DNA from: Alphaproteobacteria bacterium
GTDB taxonomy: Bacteria; Pseudomonadota; Alphaproteobacteria; Micavibrionales; Micavibrionaceae
NCBI GenBank assembly: GCA_020442475.1
Contig: JAGRKA010000008.1
Span: forward strand, 1-60,550
Direction: 5' to 3'
DNA length: 60,550 nt
Positions 39,830 through 49,192 of the stretch are shown here, piece after piece. Below the pieces are notes generated by a model. It was given only the letters and a program-made list of their open reading frames with translations. It was not told the DNA's origin and made no database searches. Made by a program: the position numbers and the translations under genes. Numbering within the stretch: position 1 is the first letter of the stretch; every line of letters starts with the position of its first letter.

Positions 39830-39986
39830 GATCGCAAACCTCCGTGGAGCGGACGCTCTTTTCGGTATGATCAAGGGAGAAGATGTCGCTCCGACGCGGA
39901 CCCTTCACCTATCCCGCCTGTTTAGGGACAACGTAACGCCCTCAACAGGGACCAGACTCCTTGAGAACACCTTCAACTTCAGCTAG
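39822..39986 (+). CDS. 54-aa ORF coupled to the winged-helix regulator
   Basis: ATG at 39822 overlaps the last codons of the regulator gene and has GGAAGGAG about ten bases upstream. The product begins MPRIANLRGADALFGMIKGE and has basic and polar residues without a membrane segment. No family recognised. Coupling and the ribosome site support it as a real gene; a co-regulated small partner or antitoxin-like peptide is only a guess. Confidence 0.5.
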   Translation: MPRIANLRGADALFGMIKGEDVAPTRTLHLSRLFRDNVTPSTGTRLLENTFNFS

Positions 39987-40024
39987 GCTCTGCCCTATCT
40001 AAAGACTTCGGCCTGTTTGCCTGC

Positions 40025-40447
40025 CTATCCGACGATTTCTTCATCCTTGAAGAAATAAGCGATCTCGGTCGCCGCATTTTCAAGGCTGTCGGAACCATGC
40101 ACGGAGTTTTCACCGATATTCAAAGCATATTCTTTACGGATCGTGCCGGGAACTGCCTCTTCCGGGTTTGTGGCACCCATCACTTCGCGGTTTTTCGCCA
40201 CAGCGTCTTCACCTTCAAGGACCTGTACAACAACCGGTGCCGAGCTCATGAACTCGGTCAACTCTCCGAAGAAAGGGCGTTCTTTATGAACGGCGTAAAA
40301 TCCTTCGGCCTGTGCGCGGGTCATATGAATACGTTTTTGGGCAACAATCCGCAAGCCTGCGGCTTCCAGCTTTGCATTGACTGCTCCGGTCAGATTCCGG
40401 TGTGTCGCATCGGGCTTAATAATGGAGAAAGTGCGCTCTATGGCCAT
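40025..40447 (-). CDS. ndk: Nucleoside diphosphate kinase
   Basis: Equilibrates NTP pools through a phospho-histidine. His117 lies in the signature NSVHGSDS; the start [14 protein letters not shown] and the ETEIAYFF-like end are typical. 140 residues. The ATG at 40447 has AAAGGGA upstream. A good promoter (see separate entry) lies 50-77 nt upstream. The 138-nt gap to the hybrid kinase end holds only that promoter. Confidence 0.97.
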   Translation of the reverse strand: MAIERTFSIIKPDATHRNLTGAVNAKLEAAGLRIVAQKRIHMTRAQAEGFYAVHKERPFFGELTEFMSSAPVVVQVLEGEDAVAKNREVMGATNPEEAVPGTIRKEYALNIGENSVHGSDSLENAATEIAYFFKDEEIVG

Positions 40448-40495
40448 AGCTTGCAATCCCTTTTCAAATAAAGGTGTTTAAACGAATGAGCGCCT

Positions 40496-40524
40496 TGTAT
40501 ACAAAGCTGCCATCCCTTATGCAA
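40496..40524 (-). promoter_or_regulatory. Predicted sigma70 promoter of ndk
   Basis: On the minus strand TTGCAT (40524-40519) and TATACA (40501-40496) are 17 nt apart, giving a transcript start near 40489 and a ~42-nt leader to the ndk ATG. Confidence 0.6.
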
Positions 40525-40585
40525 GGCAAAAATGATGTCTTTGGGTATGTAGGCCCCGCAGGGAAAAGCACCGCAAGAACCGGTA

Positions 40586-43500
40586 TTAATATCCGTCAAC
40601 CCAGGTTTGAACTGCGTTAAGAGACTCCTCGTAACAGGAGCGCAGCTTCCCGATATCACCGGCCATTGACGTGATCTCACCCCCGCTCTTTGTTGCCCGC
40701 TCGATCCGCGCGCCCAGATCGCTTAAGACAGACAGGCCGAAATTCGCAGCCATCCCTTTAAGCTCGTGCGCATGCGCATGCAAGGCGTCTTTGTTGCCGG
40801 ATTCTGCTGCTTTTTCTATATCCGTTACGATATCGGATGCCTTCGCCCAAAACCCTTCCATAAGCTCTTCCAGCGCTTCCTTACCCAGCGTATCGAGCAG
40901 CCCGCTTAGCATTCCACGGTCGAATAATGCGGTGGGGGTTTCGTCCGCGGTTTGCTCCGACTTTGCAAACATGTTTGCAGCCTCTTCGAAGGAGTCGAAA
41001 TCATCATTATCGTCAATATCTTCATTCTCTATCACTGCCGCGGCTTTCTGAAGATATGGAGCTTCTTGCTCGTTCTGGAGTATGTCTTCATCACCATCGT
41101 CAACCGGTTCCCCATGCCTGCCTTCTGCGGTTTCAGCCGTGGAGGAAAGCGCGGGAATCGCCTCTTCCAGAATGACCGGGTGGTCCAGTTCACCCTTATG
41201 GATTTTCCAGAGAATCTCATCGAGCTTTTCCGGGTCTATCGGTTTGGCCAGAAACCCGTTCATATTTGCGGCGTAGCAACGCTGAACATCCTCTTCACTG
41301 ACATTTCCGGTAAGCGCGATCACCGGGGTCGAGGCGATCTTTTTGTCAGGGGTCATTCTCAAGGTTTTGGTTGTCTCCAGACCGCTCATCCCCGACAGGT
41401 TAAGATCGCTTAAAATCACATCAAAAACCTTGTGACGGCAAATATTCAGGCCGCTTTCACCACTATCCGTCAATGTCACGTTATGACGTCCCTTGGTCAA
41501 AAATCCGAGCAGAACCTTCCTGTTCATCTCATTATCTTCAATCACCAGAATATTCAGCGGCGGAACATTCTGCTTTTCACCGGAGGCGGCTTTGCTTGCC
41601 TCCTCTTCCGTAATTTCTTCGTTGCGGCCTATCTCTAAAGGCAGCTTAAAGAAAAAGGTGCTGCCTTCCCCTTCCTTGCTTTTGACCTCGATCCGGCTCC
41701 CCATCACTTCCAGCAGGCGGCGACAGATCGTCAGCCCCAGCCCTGTGCCGCCATATTTGCGGGCCGTGCTCTTATCCGCCTGGGCAAAGGGCTTAAACAA
41801 ACGGCTTTGCACCTCTTCCGACATCCCGATTCCGCTATCTTTCACAGCAAAATAAATCTCATAATCGCCCTTAACGCCCTTGGGTTTTTCAACAAGCAAA
41901 GTCGCACGGATAATAACTTTAACCTCGCCGCCTCTCTCGGTAAATTTGATGGCATTCCCTACGAGGTTTAGAAGAACCTGTCTCAATCTTGTTGGGTCGC
42001 CTTCGAAAATTTTGGGGAAATTGTCGGCGATATCCATCTTGAGGGTGACACCTTTTTCCGCCGCATGGCCGGACATGAGCGTAACAACACCCTGCACAAG
42101 GCGCGGCAGGTTGAAATCGATATATTCCAGCTCCATCTTGCCGCTTTCGATTTTCTCAAAATCAAGAATATCGTTCAAAAGCGCCATCATCGTTTCCCCC
42201 GACTTCTGGATGGCTGTGGCGTATTCATGTTGCTGCTTTGTCATTTTCGTATCAAGCAAAAGCCGGATCATGCCCAATATACCCGTCATGGGCGTACGGA
42301 TTTCGTGGCTGACGACAGCCAGAAAAGCGGATTTCGCGCGATTGGCCTCGTCTGCCATATCCTTGGCCTGACGCATCTCTTCCGTCCGCTGCATCTCCCG
42401 CTCGCGCAGCTCCGCCATAAGCTCCCGTTCGCGTTCGATCACCCGTAGCAAACGGGCCTGATCCGCAGATTCCTTGGATTGTTTCAAACGCTCAAGCGAT
42501 TGCGCCACTCTGTCTTCACGCGCCCTCGTATAGTGATCCGCCTCTTCGGAGGTTCGAACCTCTCCGATGGCACCGGCCATAAAAAGGACCGCCTGCGGCA
42601 CAAGAGCCAGCCAATAAGCGTTCATCGTCAACAGATTGGCCGGGAGCCACCCGGCCACAGAAGCCGCCATAACGATCACGCCTGCGAAGACCACTCCCCA
42701 GCCCGCACCATACAATAAGGCGTCTCGCCGGCCACCCCGCGCATAAAGCATGGATAGACCGGCAAGTCCGGCTGGAATTATCAGGAAAGGCAAAAGATAT
42801 AAAAAAGCGGATAGCACAGGCACAGCCTCAAACGCAAAACCGGATAGCACGCCCGGTAAAACCGCCCCGCCCAGAGTAAAAAGCAAAATATTCCCGGCTC
42901 TGTCCTCTGCCTTTATGCCCAAAAAGACAGAGGCCGACCACAGGCCCGCCAAGAAAAATCCAGCCTGCAACGCGACTATGATCTGCTTGATCCAAAAAAT
43001 ATCCGTCAGGAAAAAGCGGCTTAACATAAACAAAAACGCCAAATTGAACAGATAATAAGCTGAAAAAACGATATAAGCGGGACGGCCTTTAATCAAAGAC
43101 ACCGCCAGAAAAAACGCAGCGGCACCGGTCAGAAGAAAAAACTGAAGTACAGCGAAAGGTCCGCCCCCGGAAGCGTGCAGTGCCATATAGTGTCCATATG
43201 TCATCAGAACCGGAGCAATTGTCCCGGGGAAGCTGCGCTCCGGCACAAGGGAAACAATAAAAAGATCCGTCGCATTCGGACGAATTCTGACCGGAACGGC
43301 TAGATTTTGTGAAAAACCGGGAGACAAAGTTGCTGCCTCCCTCCCTTCGCTTTTGGGTGCGGGCCGCTCCGGCCTGGCAAAAGCCTGTCCGGTCGTATAA
43401 TTATAGACGCTGATTTCACGGGCCAGCGCATAGCGGCCACCCGAAACACTCCCAAAATGCAACACCCAGTTTTCATTACCGGAATTGTTCGTAACGGCAA

Positions 43501-43864
43501 AAACAAGCCAGACAGGCGAAAAATCCGGCCCCAGCGCAATCACATCCTCTTTCGAGCGTTCCCCAAGGAGGTTATGCTCATGGCGTTGCGCAACCATCTT
43601 ATAGGTCAGCGCATTATCAGGGTCTTCGGTCAGATAGATCTGTCGGCCTATGGAAAGGCTTTCGACGCTCCGCTCCAGAACAACTTTTTCAGTTCGGGCA
43701 CTCTGGGCCCCTGCATCAGGGGAGGCGCCCATCCAAAGAAAAAGGAAAAGAGCCGCACTTATAAAATACAGGAAAAAAAAAGCAAAAAGGGCCGGAGCGT
43801 TGCGCGTTACCCCCAGCCCCGCTATGACAGAACGGCGTTGCGAGGCCTTCAGACGAAAAGCCAT
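40586..43864 (-). CDS. Membrane hybrid histidine kinase, 7TMR-DISM type with REC and Hpt
   Basis: 1092 residues. A signal/anchor helix near the N-terminus, a periplasmic beta domain (7TMR-DISMED2-like), seven membrane helices, then a coiled coil, HisKA with His520 in SHEIRTPM, HATPase (NLVGNAIKFTE; DSGIGM; GGTGLGL), a receiver with Asp820 in LSDLNLSG and Lys in LAKPID, and a C-terminal Hpt with His1033 in HELKGMAANFG. It therefore carries a full phosphorelay on one chain except for the output regulator. 7TMR-DISM domains often sense carbohydrates or small ligands. The start at 43864 overlaps the 47-aa gene upstream by 16 nt and has no clear ribosome site, implying coupling. Confidence 0.9.
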   Translation of the reverse strand: MAFRLKASQRRSVIAGLGVTRNAPALFAFFFLYFISAALFLFLWMGASPDAGAQSARTEKVVLERSVESLSIGRQIYLTEDPDNALTYKMVAQRHEHNLLGERSKEDVIALGPDFSPVWLVFAVTNNSGNENWVLHFGSVSGGRYALAREISVYNYTTGQAFARPERPAPKSEGREAATLSPGFSQNLAVPVRIRPNATDLFIVSLVPERSFPGTIAPVLMTYGHYMALHASGGGPFAVLQFFLLTGAAAFFLAVSLIKGRPAYIVFSAYYLFNLAFLFMLSRFFLTDIFWIKQIIVALQAGFFLAGLWSASVFLGIKAEDRAGNILLFTLGGAVLPGVLSGFAFEAVPVLSAFLYLLPFLIIPAGLAGLSMLYARGGRRDALLYGAGWGVVFAGVIVMAASVAGWLPANLLTMNAYWLALVPQAVLFMAGAIGEVRTSEEADHYTRAREDRVAQSLERLKQSKESADQARLLRVIERERELMAELREREMQRTEEMRQAKDMADEANRAKSAFLAVVSHEIRTPMTGILGMIRLLLDTKMTKQQHEYATAIQKSGETMMALLNDILDFEKIESGKMELEYIDFNLPRLVQGVVTLMSGHAAEKGVTLKMDIADNFPKIFEGDPTRLRQVLLNLVGNAIKFTERGGEVKVIIRATLLVEKPKGVKGDYEIYFAVKDSGIGMSEEVQSRLFKPFAQADKSTARKYGGTGLGLTICRRLLEVMGSRIEVKSKEGEGSTFFFKLPLEIGRNEEITEEEASKAASGEKQNVPPLNILVIEDNEMNRKVLLGFLTKGRHNVTLTDSGESGLNICRHKVFDVILSDLNLSGMSGLETTKTLRMTPDKKIASTPVIALTGNVSEEDVQRCYAANMNGFLAKPIDPEKLDEILWKIHKGELDHPVILEEAIPALSSTAETAEGRHGEPVDDGDEDILQNEQEAPYLQKAAAVIENEDIDDNDDFDSFEEAANMFAKSEQTADETPTALFDRGMLSGLLDTLGKEALEELMEGFWAKASDIVTDIEKAAESGNKDALHAHAHELKGMAANFGLSVLSDLGARIERATKSGGEITSMAGDIGKLRSCYEESLNAVQTWVDGY

Positions 43865-43992
43865 GCAAGCAGGACCAAAACCGCAACACTGGCAATAATG
43901 CTCCATTTGATAAGCTTTGTGAAAGAGCCCCACATGCCCTCCGCACGCGCCAGCTCTTTTGGGTCGATCTCAACAGGGGAATGATTAGCCAT
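43849..43992 (-). CDS. Small aa3-type cytochrome c oxidase subunit IV-like protein (47 aa)
   Basis: MANHSPVEIDPKELARAEGM begins a short hydrophilic head; after WGSFTKLIKW a single membrane helix (about residues 28-46) ends the protein. This head-plus-one-helix layout resembles the COX4_pro_2 (aa3-type oxidase subunit IV) microproteins of Alphaproteobacteria. AGAGG lies eight bases before the ATG. It sits 57 nt after purN and overlaps the start of the hybrid kinase gene by 16 nt. A generic single-helix microprotein is the alternative. Confidence 0.6.
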   Translation of the reverse strand: MANHSPVEIDPKELARAEGMWGSFTKLIKWSIIASVAVLVLLAWLFV

Positions 43993-44049
43993 ACTGGATA
44001 CCTCTTTTATGTTCTAATACACGCAGTAGACTGAAAAACAGAGCGAATA

Positions 44050-44670
44050 TCAAGAGGTCTCACGTTGTTTTTCCGCGATCATTCGCACCGCTTCCGGATA
44101 GGCTTTATGCTCCTGCGCGATCACACGCTCCGCCAGCGTTTCTACAGTATCACCCGGCAGAACAGGCACTGTTTTTTGGAGAATAACCGGCCCTTGATCG
44201 ACTTCGGGAATCACGTAATGGATTGTCGCCCCGCTCTGCGTATCGCCGGAATCGAGCACGGCGCGGTGAACATGCTCCCCGAACATGCCCGGCCCGCCAT
44301 GGCGGGGCAGCAGCGAAGGGTGCGTGTTGATCACCTGCTCCGCCCATTGTGAAAGGAAATCCGCCGTCAGAATGCGCATAAAACCGGCCAGACAGATCAA
44401 ATCAATCCCGCGCCCTTCCAGAGCCTTGGCGATAGCCTGCTCAAACGCCGCCCGTGTTGGAAATGTTTTGTGATCGACGAGCGCTGTTTCTATACCGGCG
44501 CGTTTCGCGCGCTTCACCCCAAAAACCCCTGGGCGGTTCGAAAGGACAAGCGCAATTCGGGCAGGAAAATCAGGCGCCGCGCACGCATCAATAAGCGCCT
44601 GAAGATTGCTGCCGTTTCCAGAAATAAAGACCGCGAGCTGAAGTTTGCCTTCTTTCATAAAAAACGCCAT
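44050..44670 (-). CDS. purN: Phosphoribosylglycinamide formyltransferase
   Basis: Transfers a formyl group from 10-formyl-THF to GAR, third step of purine synthesis. It has the N-terminal FISGNGSNLQALIDA, the catalytic Asn/His in VINTHPSLLPRHGGPG and the Asp in VDQGPVILQ. 206 residues. ATG at 44670 has AAGG upstream; the ATG at 44658 is an alternative. It follows purM by 38 nt in the same operon. Confidence 0.95.
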   Translation of the reverse strand: MAFFMKEGKLQLAVFISGNGSNLQALIDACAAPDFPARIALVLSNRPGVFGVKRAKRAGIETALVDHKTFPTRAAFEQAIAKALEGRGIDLICLAGFMRILTADFLSQWAEQVINTHPSLLPRHGGPGMFGEHVHRAVLDSGDTQSGATIHYVIPEVDQGPVILQKTVPVLPGDTVETLAERVIAQEHKAYPEAVRMIAEKQRETS

Positions 44671-44708
44671 CCCCCTTTACCTTCAAGATCCGTCTTTAAG
44701 ATCGCCTC

Positions 44709-45791
44709 TTAGGACCAGGCATTCTCAAGATTTTGCAGGATAATTGAGCGATCCGGTTCGGATCGTTTCGTTATTTCCCCAATCTCAAATACGGCTTCTC
44801 CAGAAGCTTCCAGCGATTTTTTCAACGCGTCTTTATCATCTGGCGAACACACAACAACAAGGCCTAGCCCGCAATTGAGCGTCCAGGCCATATCCGTCGT
44901 GCTGACACGCCCAAGAGCCGCAAGCCAGCGGAAAATCGTGGGCAGCGCCCAGCTTCCGGCATCAATATCAGCTGTGACGTTTTCAGGCAGGATACGCGGA
45001 ATATTCTCATATAATCCGCCGCCCGTAATATGGGCCATCCCCTTGATCGCGGGCCGCCCTTCGTTATCTCTGATCTTAAGCGCCTTTAGCACAGATTTCA
45101 CGTAAATCCGCGTCGGCATCAAGAGCAACTCGCCGAGCGACAAATTCTTTTCAAACTCAACATGTGTATCGTAATCATAGCCTTGCGTGGTTTTGATCAA
45201 CTTACGCACGAGTGAAAACCCATTCGAATGCAGACCGTTTGAAGAGAGACCGAGAATCACGTCACCTTCAGCGATCCGTTCACCGGTGATCATATCCCCA
45301 CGTTCGACAGCCCCAACAGTAAAACCGGCCAGATCGTAGTCACCCGGCGCATACATGCCGGGCATCTCCGCCGTTTCTCCGCCGATCAGCGCGCACCCAG
45401 CCTGCTGACACCCTTCGGCGACACTTGCGATCACCGCCTCAGCCACGGAAGGCACAAGCTTCCCGGTTGCAAAATAATCAAGGAAAAAGAGTGGTTCCGC
45501 CCCTTGCACGACGACATCATTCACGCACATTGCTACGGCATCGATCCCGATCGTGTCATGCCTGTCCAGCTCAATCGCGATTTTAAGCTTTGTCCCGACG
45601 CCATCCGTGCCCGAAACAAGAACCGGATCGCGATATCCCGTCTCTTTCAGATCAAACAGCGCACCGAATCCACCAATACCGCTCATTACGCCAGAGCGCG
45701 TCGTTTTCTTGATATGCGGTTTAATCCGGTTCACAAGCTCTGCCGCCGCATCGATATCGACACCAGCCTGTTTATACGCACTTTCAGTCAT
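44709..45791 (-). CDS. purM: Phosphoribosylformylglycinamidine cyclo-ligase
   Basis: AIR synthetase, fifth step of purine synthesis. Signatures: YKQAGVDIDAAAELV at the start, VSGTDGVGTKLKIA, CVNDVVVQGAEPLFFLDYFATGK, GCALIGGETAEMPGMY, GLSSNGLHSNGFSLVRKL, and HITGGGLYENIPRIL. 360 residues. It is the promoter-proximal gene of purM-purN and is divergent from the DUF2066 gene, as in many Alphaproteobacteria. Confidence 0.97.
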   Translation of the reverse strand: MTESAYKQAGVDIDAAAELVNRIKPHIKKTTRSGVMSGIGGFGALFDLKETGYRDPVLVSGTDGVGTKLKIAIELDRHDTIGIDAVAMCVNDVVVQGAEPLFFLDYFATGKLVPSVAEAVIASVAEGCQQAGCALIGGETAEMPGMYAPGDYDLAGFTVGAVERGDMITGERIAEGDVILGLSSNGLHSNGFSLVRKLIKTTQGYDYDTHVEFEKNLSLGELLLMPTRIYVKSVLKALKIRDNEGRPAIKGMAHITGGGLYENIPRILPENVTADIDAGSWALPTIFRWLAALGRVSTTDMAWTLNCGLGLVVVCSPDDKDALKKSLEASGEAVFEIGEITKRSEPDRSIILQNLENAWS

Positions 45792-45869
45792 AACAGCTCT
45801 TTTGTGTTTTGCATCTTCATCCCAAGGCCGCTATAACGGTCATGTTTATCATTGATCCGGGGGCGCCCC

Positions 45870-47057
45870 ATGGCCATACTCTATAAGCTTTTTAATGCCT
45901 TTCGTACAGCCCTTTACGGATGTTTTTTCTATCTGTGCGCAATCGGCATGGCAGGCACGGCTTTTGCCTCCGGCCCACTCTTTACGGTTGAGAATGTGCG
46001 CGTGGACGTCACAGCCGCGAACGCGATCGAAGCCCGCGAAAAAGCCTTTGAAGAAGCCCAGATCAAAGCCTTTGAAGAGCTATCCCGGCGCATGACTGCA
46101 AACGACATGCAGACTGACGGGCAAGCGCCCGATCCGCTGACCATCTCAACCCTGATTCAGGATTTCGAGGTCACAGCAGAAAAGCTCTCTTCCGTGCGAT
46201 ATATAGGAACCTATACGTTTCGTTTTAAAGATAGCGCGGTCCGAAATTACTTTGCAGGCCGCGGTATGGCTTACACCGATGTCGGCAGCCGCCCGCTTCT
46301 GGTCCTGCCCTTTTACCAACACCCGGATGGCCGCCCGACCTTGTGGTCCTCGGACAATATCTGGATGCAGGGCTGGAGCACACTCCACGATCTGGATGGG
46401 CTTGTCCCGCTCGTTGTACCGCTTGGCGACCTTGCCGACATACGCGATATTGGCGATGACGACGCCCTAACCTATCGGGAGAACAAGCTTCTTAACATGC
46501 TGGGCCGCTATGGCGCGAGCGAGGCTGTGATTGTGATCGCCGTCCCCGATCAGGCTTTGGCCGAATCTTCAAAAGCGCCCGACAGCCCCGCACAAGGGCG
46601 GCTAAACATCCATATCTACCGGACAGACCGGGCCGGGCCGGAGCTTGTCCTCCAGATGGAAGAACGCGCCCGGACCGGGCAAAGCGCTCTGGAGTTCTAT
46701 GAGCAAGCAGCCAAAAGAATCCAGCGCGCCTTACAAAAAGACTGGAAAGCTAAAACACTCGTAAACGCCGTGGAGGGAAAAAGCGTAGTCCGGGCACGAA
46801 TCCGCTTCGATTCGCTGGAGGAGTGGGCCTCGACGCAGCGCATTCTTGAGCGGACGGACGGGATCGATACGATATCCCTTTTATCCCTCTCCCCGCGAAC
46901 GGCTTATGTGGATATAGCATTTCAGGGGCCGCAAAGTCGCCTGAGGCTGGCCTTGAAACAGGCGGGCATTACGCTGAGCACAGGAACCGGGATTACTGAT
47001 GCCTCCACGATTCCGGTTTACGACCTTTCCTTGAACCGCTTTCAGCCTCGTTACTAA
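45870..47057 (+). CDS. DUF2066 domain protein
   Basis: 395 residues with a signal peptide (about residues 1-34, ending TAFAS). The first part, FTVENVRVDVTAANAIEAREKAFEEAQIKAFEEL, is the characteristic DUF2066 opening. Exported, probably periplasmic; no activity is known. The ATG at 45870 is preferred to a TTG six codons upstream. It runs directly into perM (stop codon TAA then ATG), so the two are coupled; the purM/DUF2066/perM/hdaA neighbourhood is conserved in Alphaproteobacteria. Confidence 0.85.
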   Translation: MAILYKLFNAFRTALYGCFFYLCAIGMAGTAFASGPLFTVENVRVDVTAANAIEAREKAFEEAQIKAFEELSRRMTANDMQTDGQAPDPLTISTLIQDFEVTAEKLSSVRYIGTYTFRFKDSAVRNYFAGRGMAYTDVGSRPLLVLPFYQHPDGRPTLWSSDNIWMQGWSTLHDLDGLVPLVVPLGDLADIRDIGDDDALTYRENKLLNMLGRYGASEAVIVIAVPDQALAESSKAPDSPAQGRLNIHIYRTDRAGPELVLQMEERARTGQSALEFYEQAAKRIQRALQKDWKAKTLVNAVEGKSVVRARIRFDSLEEWASTQRILERTDGIDTISLLSLSPRTAYVDIAFQGPQSRLRLALKQAGITLSTGTGITDASTIPVYDLSLNRFQPRY

Positions 47058-48176
47058 ATGGAACGCACCATGAGCGCACGGCATCACCTCTTATTCTGGC
47101 TCTCTGCTTTTGCGGCTCTCCTGCTTTTTATCACACTGTTTGCCGATATCCTGCTGCCCTTTGCGCTGGGCATCGCAGTTGCTTACCTGCTGAACCCGCT
47201 CGTCAACGCACTCAGCAGGCTGCGCCTGTCGCGGCGTTTTTCGGCTCTGCTGATTTTAACCATCTTTTTCAGCGCGGTTCTCGCCTTCCTCGCTGTCCTG
47301 ACTCCTCTCCTTTATAAACAAGCGCTGGAACTGGCCGGAGCTATTCCCTCTTACGTTGAATCCGCATGGGCACTGGCCGAACCATTCTCAAAGAAAGCGC
47401 TAGCCGCGCTGGGGCAGGAAAATGGCACGGATGTCAAAGATCTCCTCAGCGCGCACAGCCAGACTGTTCTGGACATGGCCAACCGGCTGCTGCAAGGTCT
47501 GGGCAACGGCGGACAGGCCGCATTGAATTTGATCTCCGTGATTATTTTCATGCCGGTCGTCGCCTATTTCATGATGAAGGAATGGCCGTCCATGACAGGC
47601 TGGGTCAAAGACCTTCTTCCGCGGGAGCATAAAATGGTTATTCTGGATCTTCTCAAACAAATCGACCGGAAGCTGTCCGGTTTCGTCCGCGGACAAATCA
47701 GCGTTGCAGTGTTACTGGGTGCGCTCTACGCGATTGCCCTATCCCTGATTGGTCTGAAATACGGTTTTCTGATCGGGCTAGGTGCCGGCTTACTCTCCGT
47801 TATCCCGATGGTCGGCTCCTTCATAGGGCTGGTTGTCAGCCTTGGTGTTGCCTGCTTTCAATGGATACCGGACGGGCAATGGGCACTGATCGGCGGCGTG
47901 GCTGCTATTTTCATCGCCGGGCAGCTCATTGAGGGCAATATCCTCACCCCCAAACTGGTTGGTGAAAGCGTCGGGCTGCATCCGCTCTGGGTTTTTTTCG
48001 CGCTGCTGGCGGGGGGAAGCCTGTTCGGAATTATCGGCATGTTGCTGGCCGTGCCTGTTGCCGCCGTGGCCAGCGTCCTGATCGCCTTCGGCCTGTCCCG
48101 CTATAAGGACAGCACTTTTTATCACGGGAAAAACAAGAAACCCGCCGCCAAAACACAAGACGATCAAAAGGGCTAG
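47058..48176 (+). CDS. AI-2E family transporter / PerM-like permease
   Basis: 372 residues with about eight membrane helices arranged 3+5, as in the AI-2 exporter/UPF0118 family: FAFGIAVAYLLNPLVNAL-like N-terminal part, a soluble stretch (residues about 90-150), then GLKYGFLIGLGAGLLSVIPMVG, and the family motif EGNILTPKLVGESVGLHPLWV. Substrate unknown. It begins at the base after the DUF2066 stop. Its own TAG stop is the first part of an inverted-repeat element. Confidence 0.9.
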   Translation: MERTMSARHHLLFWLSAFAALLLFITLFADILLPFALGIAVAYLLNPLVNALSRLRLSRRFSALLILTIFFSAVLAFLAVLTPLLYKQALELAGAIPSYVESAWALAEPFSKKALAALGQENGTDVKDLLSAHSQTVLDMANRLLQGLGNGGQAALNLISVIIFMPVVAYFMMKEWPSMTGWVKDLLPREHKMVILDLLKQIDRKLSGFVRGQISVAVLLGALYAIALSLIGLKYGFLIGLGAGLLSVIPMVGSFIGLVVSLGVACFQWIPDGQWALIGGVAAIFIAGQLIEGNILTPKLVGESVGLHPLWVFFALLAGGSLFGIIGMLLAVPVAAVASVLIAFGLSRYKDSTFYHGKNKKPAAKTQDDQKG

Positions 48177-48450
48177 GGGGTGTAGTCACGCGCTATGTTC
48201 AATTCTGTTTGTTTTTCAGGCAAAAGGATCAAGTTTTTGATCCGCAGGACATGCCAACGCATATTCAAGGAACAAAAATGATGATAATTTTATCTGAAAA
48301 ACAAACCCGGAGGGCGCGGCAAATTTTTGTGCCTGTTTGCTCAAACCGCTTGGACGTAGCGATGACTATGCCCTGCGCGGTTTTTACAAACATTCATCTA
48401 AAAATTTGCGCGCGCAGAAGCAGGACATAACGCGTGACCACCCCCCCTAA
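48173..48450. repeat. ~278-bp inverted-repeat element between perM and hdaA
   Basis: CTAGGGGGTGTAGTCACGCG at 48173-48192 and on, and the reverse complement of 48423-48450, agree in 23 of 28 positions. Inside are further inverted repeats: GTTTGTTTTTCAG (48207-48219) with its complement at 48294-48306, a GGATCAA/TTGATCC hairpin at 48226-48243, and GCGCGGCAAATTTTT with a near-complement around 48402-48417. No ORF of note. The left end supplies the perM stop and the right end contains the hdaA GTG. Mobile (MITE-like) origin is inferred; a structured RNA is the alternative. Confidence 0.65.
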
Positions 48451-49147
48451 GATGCAGGCCGTAGAGCAAATTCCACTGGATCTTGCAGGACGCACGGCAC
48501 ATGGTCGGGAAGACTTCCTGATCGGCCCCGGCAATAAGAGCGCCGTAGACTGGATAGACCGCTGGCCGGACTGGCCTGCCCCGTTCCTGATCCTCAGCGG
48601 CCCTGCTGCCAGCGGCAAAACTCATCTGGCCGCCGTCTGGGAAGAGCAAACCGGCGCGATGCCGATCCGCCCGGACAGACTTCTTTCAGATACTGCCGAG
48701 CATATCGCGCACGCCGGACAGCACCTCGTTCTGGACGGGGTCGATCCGTGGCTGGGTGAGCGCACGGCAGAAACCGCGCTGTTTCACCTCTACAATATCC
48801 TGAAGGAAGAAAAGCGTACCGCGCTCGTTACAATGCGGATGAACCCGTCCGCCGCCGCCTTTGAAATCGCCGATCTGGCCTCCCGCATGCGGGCCGCACC
48901 CTTGGCTGCAATTGCACCGCCGGATGATACGCTGCTCGCCTCCGTCCTGATCAAGCTGTTCAGCGACCGTCAGCTTGCCGTCAGCAACGATGCTATCCGC
49001 TACACCCTGCCGCGTATGGAACGCTCCTTCGCCGCCGCCCGCGATATCGTCATACGTGCGGACCGGTTGGCCCTTGCCCAAAAACGCGGGATTTCTGTGC
49101 CGCTTATGCGTGACGTTCTGGCCGCCATGCAAACTGAGCCATTATAG
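48434..49147 (+). CDS. hdaA: DnaA-related regulator HdaA
   Basis: Works with the DNA polymerase clamp to inactivate DnaA-ATP after initiation. N-terminal QIPLDL matches the clamp-binding motif of Hda proteins. A DnaA-type AAA+ core follows: Walker A SGPAASGKTHLA, a Walker B-like LVLDGVDPW, and a C-terminal LAxRMRAAPLAAIAPPDD lid region; the DNA-binding domain of DnaA is absent. 237 residues from GTG with AGGA upstream. An ATG at 48452 is likely the ancestral start because the GTG lies inside the terminal repeat of an inserted element. Confidence 0.85.
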   Translation: MTTPPKMQAVEQIPLDLAGRTAHGREDFLIGPGNKSAVDWIDRWPDWPAPFLILSGPAASGKTHLAAVWEEQTGAMPIRPDRLLSDTAEHIAHAGQHLVLDGVDPWLGERTAETALFHLYNILKEEKRTALVTMRMNPSAAAFEIADLASRMRAAPLAAIAPPDDTLLASVLIKLFSDRQLAVSNDAIRYTLPRMERSFAAARDIVIRADRLALAQKRGISVPLMRDVLAAMQTEPL

Positions 49148-49192
49148 GCGGTGTCAATTTTATAGCCAAGCTCATATAAATTGATTCGAAAG

